A stretch of 64,000 nt of DNA from Epinephelus fuscoguttatus (lineage: Eukaryota > Chordata > Actinopteri > Perciformes > Serranidae). The notes beneath the pieces are model-generated. The model saw nothing but the letters and a program-made list of their open reading frames with translations. It did not search any database and was not told where the DNA came from. This document shows positions 57,701 through 64,000 of the stretch, piece by piece (position 1 is the stretch's first letter; each line of letters begins with the position of its first letter). A program made the translations under genes and the position numbers. The stretch covers positions 34,898,043 through 34,962,042 of the forward strand of contig NC_064754.1 in NCBI RefSeq assembly GCF_011397635.1, read 5' to 3'.

Positions 57701-58771
57701 CCTCAACTCGTCTCTCTCCTCAGTCAGATTTTTGAAACTGGCATCAATCCCTGGTGGAGGGGCTAACATCATTTGCAACAGAATCAGATTATGTTCACAA
57801 CTAAAGAGACAATTCACTTTAACACAGAATTTCCATATAACATGAATCTTTCCATAAAGCTGTAGGTATTTTATAAGTTAAATGTATCTGTTAAACAAAC
57901 CATTCTGTCAAACTGCGACAAACCACACAACCGTGGTATCACACAGGAAATGGCAACGTCTGTAGTGACAAACTTCAACTCTGCTGTTAGAAAATGAATT
58001 CATATTAATTAATATATGATGTAATAATTTAATAAAACTCACAGAGAGCAAGACGGAGGGAAATGTTTAGAGCAACTTGTAGGACACACAGGAGACAAAA
58101 GCTCACGGCAACACATCTGAGCAGTTTTCCTCCTGTGTATGGAAAACACACACACACACACACATACACACAAACGCGGTGCATTGCCTGATTAACAGTT
58201 TTCTAAGCACTTAAAACACTAACCATATACAACTTCCGCAAAAAAGTGAGAAGACTCAAAAGGGACGACTGCTGGTTGTCAGGCTGTTTTTTGACTTTCT
58301 GTCAGACATCAAACAGGTCTCGTTGGTATAATGTCACAGCCATGTGATCGAAATTCTAGTAATAAATATCATCTTTGAAATGGGTAATCTGTCCGTTAAA
58401 AGGTAAACATGACATTCATACAAAATAAATGAAAATACAACAATGTTTAAATGGTCACAGAGTTGATAAAAATAAATAAATAAATAAAGACCATGGAACT
58501 AAAAGGACGTTTTCACTTCTACACTTAACCTACAAACACAGATTCTCTGGATGATGTGTTCTTAAATCTCTAAATGACAGTATACCCTGTGTGACCTTGT
58601 GATGTTACTTTGATGTTTCAAACAGCCAAACATTGATAGCAATTCTGTCTCACCGGGCCCTGTGGTACCATCTTCATCACTGTGACTCTTGGAGGCAGCA
58701 GTCCTGGCTGAAGCATCAGAGAGGTTCATCATCTCCACAGTGATCTCTGATGCATTTTCATAGACGGCCAT
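45178..58771 (-). CDS. C-type lectin-like type II receptor, gene C (9 exons, 285 aa as one gene)
   Basis: The exons, read in the minus direction, are 58771-58654, 58132-58043, 57750-57688, 56822-56754, 49080-49018, 48553-48491, 45847-45705, 45603-45503 and 45325-45178. They sum to 858 nt in a continuous frame. The tail ([10 protein letters not shown]), signal anchor and first two neck exons match gene B. Two more neck exons ([20 protein letters not shown] and its near-copy) lengthen the stalk. The lectin domain has [32 protein letters not shown] and FWICEKK, so mannose-type binding is predicted. Phe replaces the first Cys. An intron of about 7.7 kb holds an RTE-like LINE and a TIR transposon. 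The alternative is a 5' gene fragment (56.7-58.8 kb) beside a separate 3' gene whose first exons are missing. Confidence 0.65.
45666..45705. repeat. (CA)n forming the 5' splice site of gene C lectin exon 1
   Basis: About 19-20 units. On the coding strand AACAG is followed directly by (GT)n. Confidence 0.9.
46348..47045 (-). mobile_element. Gypsy-type LTR retrotransposon gag remnant and leader
   Basis: The minus-strand frame from 46863 reads [15 protein letters not shown] and [14 protein letters not shown], with an apparent internal deletion before [14 protein letters not shown]. It then reads [13 protein letters not shown], a stop, [12 protein letters not shown] and [19 protein letters not shown]. 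This is the capsid region of fish Gypsy gag. A TGGTGTCAGAAGT motif near 47020-47035, preceded by AATAAA and GAACA, looks like a primer-binding site next to an LTR end. No pol is present. Confidence 0.65.
47479..48200 (+). mobile_element. L1-type LINE remnant (ORF1 piece and RT core piece)
   Basis: At 47480-47850 the frames give [10 protein letters not shown] and [17 protein letters not shown], as in L1 ORF1. At about 48010-48180 comes [17 protein letters not shown] and then [12 protein letters not shown], the catalytic YADD of the reverse transcriptase. Most of ORF2 between them is deleted. Confidence 0.65.
48411..49150 (-). repeat. Tandem duplication of a lectin neck exon with its flanks
   Basis: The segments 48411-48620 and 48936-49150 are similar over the exon and both flanks (TGGTCTTCCACTTTGG, TTCATCAGATCTGGTATGAGA, exon, TTTTGAGTAGAGAGGTTA). 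Each holds a 63-nt phase 1-1 exon encoding SQQ-S-LT-ERD-LKRKLND. The copies are about 525 bp apart. Confidence 0.85.
49271..51120 (+). mobile_element. RTE/Rex3-like LINE, decayed, 3' end displaced to 56523-56590
   Basis: The plus-strand endonuclease starts [18 protein letters not shown] and [11 protein letters not shown]. It continues with [15 protein letters not shown] and [10 protein letters not shown]. The reverse transcriptase part (50169-51080) has [51 protein letters not shown] and [16 protein letters not shown]. Its middle is deleted and several stops occur. The 3' tail, with (GGAT)n, is found at 56523-56590, after the inserted transposon. Confidence 0.8.
51682..51832. repeat. About 46-bp minisatellite, 3-4 copies
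   Basis: Repeated units contain CCTGCCACCACC, a C-run, CTGTGGAGG and ACAACTTTATTT. They lie in the 3' part of the XPG-type transposon. Confidence 0.75.
52106..55609 (-). pseudogene. Multidomain transposon protein with XPG/FEN-like nuclease end, broken
   Basis: Four collinear frames: 55609-54956, 54907-54188, 54213-53266 and 53029-52106. The first has Cys/His motifs ([30 protein letters not shown]). The next two are mostly helical and include [17 protein letters not shown] and [18 protein letters not shown]. The region after 53266 has [20 protein letters not shown]. The last frame has DIVFDVYW, then [17 protein letters not shown] and [19 protein letters not shown]. These acidic clusters match XPG-N and XPG-I motifs of structure-specific nucleases. 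Breaks: two TGA codons at about 54910-54955, a frameshift near 54200, and stops near 53266 and 53170. The whole would be about 1150 aa. I do not recognise a named protein; a transposase core is not identified. Confidence 0.6.
56543..56590. repeat. (GGAT)n tail
   Basis: About ten GGAT/GGTT units form the simple-repeat tail of the RTE-like LINE. Confidence 0.85.
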
Positions 58772-59800
58772 ATTTCACTCAGAGTGTGATGGATGTCTTA
58801 CTGGTGGTTTCTGTGATCTGCTTCTTCTTTTGTATGTTGCTTAAACTGCAAAGAACTCATGTACTTCCTCATTTTAAAATAAATGTTTTTTCTGTCTTGA
58901 GTCAAACAACTTCATCATACAGAGGTTATTACTGCTTCAGCGATGATGTGTTATTTCAACTCAACCCTCTCACATCTGCACCAGAGCTGGAAATATCTCG
59001 GTACATCACAATTAGACGACATTTTCTCAGTTTTGAGATCCATACTACCTCTTACTGTACGACTATATTCACAGTAAACATCATCATCAATAGCCATCAT
59101 AAAAAGTTCCTTTTTCTGAATCTACATCACATGAACAAATAAGCTCTGTACTACACCCAGTAATGTCTGCAGAATAGATTTAAGTATGCCATCCAATTAC
59201 ACCACTAACCAAGAGACACCTCATATTTTACATTGCATTTAAAAACAAGCCCACCCACACTGTTTTTTTTATCCTTATTGGTATTATTGTTGCAAATGTT
59301 AAACCAGTATAACAACACTTACTCAAGATGTAGACAATAGACATTAAAAGAGAAGTAAGACCATGTGGTCACCAGAGGTCAGTGAATGTACCAACATACA
59401 CTTCCTCCTGTATGGTGAGAAATGGATCACTCTCTGTCTGTCAAAATTTTTCCTTCTCTGCTTCTGCCCCTTCTGCGTAGTCAGTCAGTTTTAATCCAGT
59501 AAATAGATATCAAGTCAACAGAGTTAAAGGAAACATGGCATAATGATAGAAAAGACAACAAAAATGAAACCATTGCCTTTACTTACTGTGTAGTATGTAC
59601 TCAACAAGAGGAAAGTCATATGATACAATTTTCACCATGTCAGGAAAGCAATGTTCATACTTTTTAAAAGCAGACACCTTAAAGATGAAGTGAGAAGCTT
59701 GTCACCAGTGGAGGGGTGGGTTATTCATAGCAGAGGCACCAATTCTCTGTTGAAAACACCCTAAAAGGAAACACTCACATTCCTTTCATGAGAACATGGC
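56700..59800. repeat. Segmental duplication unit 3 (5' part of gene C)
   Basis: Exons and introns from the second neck exon up to the 5' flank match gene B (36640-41170), with the same intronic repeat truncated and without the recombinase insertion. Upstream similarity to unit 2 continues to about 59800 in blocks. Confidence 0.8.
58146..58171. repeat. (CA)n upstream of gene C transmembrane exon
   Basis: A short version (about 12 units, one interruption) of the tract seen in genes A and B, next to the same acceptor. Confidence 0.8.
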
Positions 59801-60331
59801 TGCATATAGTGTCAAGATACACTGTTGCCAACCCATTTCCCAGATCTGATCCTGTCTGACAGCCGAAATCAGATCAGAGTACTTCTGAACAGCTGGGCAC
59901 TGGTGATTGACTTTGCATTGATTTAGCCAGACTGAGGTGGAAGTAGACATCACAAGATTTAAGTCAGTGTATGATGTCAACTAATGAGGACACAGCAGAC
60001 ATTAATACAGCAATGAATCAAAGCATGCACAACGTACAGCATGTTTCATTATTCTCTGCAGCCAAAGCAGTGAACCTAGAAGAACAGTTGTTTCTTTGTA
60101 TATTAATGGGCCACTTTTAGTCATGAGCAGGTTTTAAATCTGTTTTTTTTTTTTTTTTACACCTGAAAAATAATGTGTTTGTGTCCATATGAAAATATTC
60201 AGGTTGCTTCAAAGATCAAAGTTCACACTGAAACTCCAAAACAACAGGAAAACAGTGAAATCTCCTCAAATGTTCAGCTGAAATTGAGAAATGCACTGAT
60301 TGTCCTGAGTTTGGTGGGCGTGGATGCAGAG
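58772..60331. other. 5' flank of gene C and 3' flank of gene D
   Basis: No coding region is supported. The stretch 59560-59800 repeats the gene B upstream sequence (40940-41170). A poly-T run occurs at 60144-60160. Confidence 0.5.
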
Positions 60332-60773
60332 TTATGGAAGGACTTTCTTTTCACACATCCATAAGTGTAAAAGGGAACACTTTCCATCATTCCAGCTGCT
60401 TTCCTTATCATGATACTTTATTTCAGCACAGTCTTCATCTTCTTTATTGTTAGGCTCCCCAGAACCCCAGTAGCTGAAATAAAAGCAAAAACAAATACAC
60501 TTTTATCAGAGGACACAACAAGAAAAGCACAGGGCGTTAATTCAATTAGAATTTAAAATAGTGTGAACCTTTGGGTCACTGGAGTCCCATCCACCCATTT
60601 CCACACCCCCTCTGTCTCCGAGTCAGTCAGGCCAATCCACATGTACTTCTGGAATTGTCTTGTGAATTCCTTGTTTAAAAAAAAGAAACAAATTGTTTAC
60701 AATGTTACAGAAATGAAGCCAACTGGGGAAAGCTTTCCTGAGGTGCCGAATGTACCAGGTCCGGCACTGTACA

Positions 60774-60823
<50 letters not shown>

Positions 60824-62455
60824 CACCTGTTCTTCTTTGCTGTTGATAATCACCAGGTCTGCACCTTTTCGACGACAGTCATCTCTACTGTCTGCCCAGG
60901 TTTTCTCAGTAGAAGAAATGTTGTAGAAACTACCTCTGAAATACATCCATCCTTCCGAAGCTTAGTGGAAAAAAGAAAGATAAATTTATATCTAAAAACA
61001 AGAATTTACAGATGTAGTGTTTACAGCTACAAAACAAAGAGCCAAGGTGGTATCACTGATAAACCTGTATGTCTGCTGTATTATATGAAGGCTCACAGGC
61101 TGGAAATTGCAGCAAGGGTTTGATTTTATTATCGTACTTACCAAAGTCATGCAGATTCTTCTTCAGTTCCTCTCTCTCCTCAGTCAGGTTTTTGCAACTG
61201 GCCTCAATACCTGAAACAGAATTCCCATCATATATCGTGTTAATCCATCAATGACAGTGTTCCTCTTCCTAATCTGTAAGTGTATAATTAGCGTTCTTGT
61301 AATTGTAACAGTGATCACTGGTGATCCTACAAATGGATTGTGATTGAATCTCATCATCTCTACATGTGTTAGTTTAGCACAAATTCTCTTTCTATAACAA
61401 ATTGTAGGAGTATCAAAAACTACACTGTCAATGAATGTCACTGACTGGCTGCATCACCACCTGGTATGACAATGCACTGCCCTCAATCGTGAAGCTCTAC
61501 AGACGGTGGTGCTCAGTACTCAGTACTCCAAAAACATGCATTTTCACTAAAACCTTACTGTTTAAAACTGAACTGAAAGTAAAATGTGTCTATGCTCTCT
61601 TCAAAGGCAGACTCCAAAATTGAAGGTTTTTTTTTTTTTTCGTGAAATTGTATATTTGGAAAGTTCTGAGCATACGACTGGATAAATGAGACTGGATTAT
61701 ACTGCACGCTTTGTGTGAGAGTTTGTAAATGGATGTTTTCATATAGTTTTGCTGTTATTAAACCCAAACTCAAGGTAACATGGCTTGACTTATTTACAAA
61801 CAGTCATTCTGTGGGCAAAGTATTCTTTACGCCAGCAATGCAATTAAGCTCACAGCCATCAAGCAATGCTGTTCAGCTCCAGCAATATATAAAGCATCAC
61901 AGCTCAGCGTCAGCTTTTCAGCAGCCAGCAGTCGCCCACAGTTTCCTTAGAAATGTCATCTCTGCTTACCTTCAAGCTTTCTCTGAAGATCACCATTTTT
62001 TTTAGCCAGCTTGTTGTAACTGGTCTGTAACTGGTTATTCTTTTTAGTCAGGTTGGTGCAATTGGTCTGTAACTGGTCTCTTTCTTTGGTCAAGTTGTTG
62101 CAACTGGTCTGTAACTGGTCTCTTTCTTTAATCATGTTGTTGTTGTAACTGGTCTGTAACTGGTCTGTCTTTGATTCCCACTCAGAGTTGTGTCTGGTAA
62201 TTGTCTTTGATGTATAAACAAACAAATTAACACTAGAAACAGACAGTATGAGTCCAGTCAGAGAGACAAAACACACTAGAAACACTGCAGTATCTCTGCA
62301 GCAACTGTTCCCCACTTCTTCAAGACCTGAGGGTGAAATACAAAATTGTCACACAGGTAAATGTTTAGTCCAAAGCTCAAAACAGCCAGTCTGTAAACAC
62401 ACAGAAACACACACATACTCATTTTTCTCCCTTTTGCCCAACTGTGGGGTCCATA

Positions 62456-62494
<39 letters not shown>

Positions 62495-63526
62495 GCACAA
62501 CCAGATGTTACTATGATTTATATTATTTCCTGGAGATGAAACCATAACCTCAATCTAAGTATTGCCGAATACTTCATAGAACAAAGCAGACCACTTTACT
62601 AAAGTCCCTGCTATAATAATATTACTGTACTTCAAGTTTCTAAACATTTGATTACTGTGCAGGATTTTTTTTTTTACAACAGACAATTGTACTATACTAT
62701 AGTAAGTTCTTTTTTTTTTTTTTTTTTTTTTTAAACGGATACAACCAAAACACACATCTCAAGTTCTTTGGATCAGAACACTAATGACATTTTTCTCCCA
62801 GCAGAATCACTTTGTTACTTAAGGGCCGAAGAAAAATCTCTTTAAAAGAAGGCACTTCTTTATTGCACAGATTGTGACTGAACAATCACTGTGTCAATCA
62901 CTGTGTCACTGAAATGAATACAAAAAAAAATGCTACAGTGGGCTTTTTGTTTCATATTGCAGCATTTTCTTTGTTTCCATTTTTGCAGCATAATTCCAAG
63001 CGCACAAAATGTAACTAAAGCTATTTTCATAATGCAGTGCAATGCACAAATATTCAATACAAAATATTTTTAAAATTAAAATTACATACACAGCACTTAA
63101 CACTGGGGTGTTGAATTTCTTAGGTTTGCATTATCTTTTTCCTAATCAAATTTCAAAGGTAAAATATAGTTATTCATAAAGACATGAAAATTACAGTGGT
63201 CCCATCCAAATCAACCAGCACTGACCACCAAAACCCACGAGAACAAATATCCACTAAATAAAACCAGTGCATCACTTATGACATAAAACTTCAGTTCAGT
63301 GTACCAGATAAGATTAACATTAATGCTAACGTTGTTACTTGTGTTACTTTTTAAAACTGAACCTCAAAAAGAACAGTAGGATTTCTGTCTCACCAGGCAC
63401 TGCAGCAGGCACGTCATTGTCTTCAACAAAGTGGATCTTTGATGCAGGATTCTTGGCTGAGGCATCATGGAGGTTTTCATTAACCACTGAGATCTCAGAT
63501 TCCTCTTCAAGGACAATCATCTCCAT
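60332..63526 (-). CDS. C-type lectin-like type II receptor with long coiled stalk, gene D (6 exons, 311 aa)
   Basis: The exons, read in the minus direction, are 63526-63394, 62326-61970, 61210-61142, 60960-60827, 60669-60569 and 60473-60332; they sum to 936 nt in frame. Residues 1-44 are an acidic tail (MEMIVLEEESEI) without Tyr. About 56-82 are the signal anchor (VFLVCFVSLTGLILSVSSV). About 95-160 are a stalk of 14-residue repeats of the form DQLQTS-NNLTKER, predicted to be a coiled-coil oligomeriser with several N-x-T sites. 164-186 are a neck like the other genes (NLTEEREELKKNL). 187-311 are the lectin domain, with [36 protein letters not shown] and LWMCEKK. EPN/WND predicts mannose-type binding. 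The first Cys is Phe (RGSFYN). It is the most diverged member. Confidence 0.9.
60776..60820. repeat. (CA)n just inside gene D lectin intron
   Basis: On the coding strand the donor is a normal GTGAGG and the (GT)n tract begins a few bases further in, unlike genes A-C where the tract is the donor. Confidence 0.85.
61990..62170 (-). repeat. 42-bp coding tandem repeat in gene D stalk
   Basis: About four units encode 14 residues each (two heptads), with the period marked by AACTGGTCTGTAACTGGT on the plus strand. Units differ at several codons. The array lies wholly within the second exon, so unit number changes stay in frame. Confidence 0.85.
62459..62490. repeat. (CA)n in gene D intron 1
   Basis: About 16 CA units, more than 130 bases from the nearest splice site. 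Confidence 0.85.
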
Positions 63527-64000
63527 ATTTTAGCCACTAGAGAGTGATGAAGGTGTTGGTCAAAGTGTTTTCTTCAAATGATGCTCTTCTCTGATCTGAT
63601 TTCTCTTATATGTTTGTCTGCTTACACAACAACACCAGCTGCCACCCTCTTCTTCCTCATTTTTCAGATGTCATCTTTCTATCTCATCCCCCACTAAAAG
63701 CTCTGATGGCTCCAGTTGTAACATGGGCAGGTCCTGGAAAATCTCCATCCTCCAGGGAGGCTTTCCTCTGACTTATTATTTCAGTTATATTTCCGTGACA
63801 CAAACTGCATGATTATGTTAGTGTGTCTACTTTCATCACACACCCAAAAAAAGCAAAACAATGCAATTCAGTCCAACACCATAAACAATGGCCTCTAAAG
63901 TTAATGGAAATCTTACATACTTATCTTTCTCCTTTGACATTCTTGTTACAGAGCCACTATATAATCTGAGATTTCAAGAATTAAGTCATAATATCACAAG
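63527..64000. other. 5' flank of gene D
   Basis: No further exon is seen before the window ends. The stretch presumably holds the gene D promoter, but no element can be assigned. Confidence 0.4.

Overview
The window looks like nuclear DNA from a ray-finned fish, probably a percomorph teleost. The genes are split by GT-AG introns. There is no bacterial-style gene packing. Teleost-type repeats are dense: L2-, RTE/Rex3- and L1-like LINEs, hAT, Harbinger and Tc1 DNA transposons, a tRNA-headed SINE and long (CA)n tracts. The species cannot be named from sequence alone.

The host genes form one tandem cluster of type II membrane C-type lectin-like receptors (CD209/CLEC4-like). Five gene models could be assembled exon by exon with matching splice phases and uninterrupted reading frames. 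Gene A (minus, 7018-9907, 218 aa), gene B (minus, 35622-39910, 242 aa), gene C (minus, 45178-58771, 285 aa if it is one gene) and gene D (minus, 60332-63526, 311 aa) share one orientation. Gene E (plus, 27231-31286, 202 aa) is inverted. A sixth copy is reduced to 3'-UTR and last-exon debris at about 10.93-12.90 kb. All five carry EPN and WND sugar/calcium motifs, and all have Phe where the first Cys of the canonical lectin fold normally sits. They differ mainly in the neck: every neck exon is phase 1-1 and copies have gained or lost whole exons. Genes A, B and C come from segmental duplication. The flanks at 1-10.9 kb and 33.13-40.3 kb are near-identical, and 56.7-59.8 kb is a third, partial copy.

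Most of the rest is mobile DNA. Comparing the duplicated units shows filled and empty sites, which makes several insertions unambiguous. The 15.8-26.3 kb interval is a nest: an outer hAT element with 8-bp target duplication contains a TTAA-flanked DNA transposon, which contains a nearly complete L1-type LINE, plus a SINE and a second hAT. The 41.4-44.5 kb interval is a Harbinger element invaded by a Tc1-like element. The 51.1-56.5 kb interval, in the large intron of gene C, is a TIR transposon inserted in the 3' end of an RTE-like LINE. It carries a decayed protein with XPG/FEN-like nuclease motifs and is the least familiar object here. A tyrosine-recombinase remnant with a near-perfect 34-bp hairpin lies in an intron of gene B.

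Functionally the cluster would make cell-surface glycan receptors of immune type. In genes A-C two splice sites lie in or against variable (TG)n microsatellites, so repeat length could plausibly change which isoforms are made.
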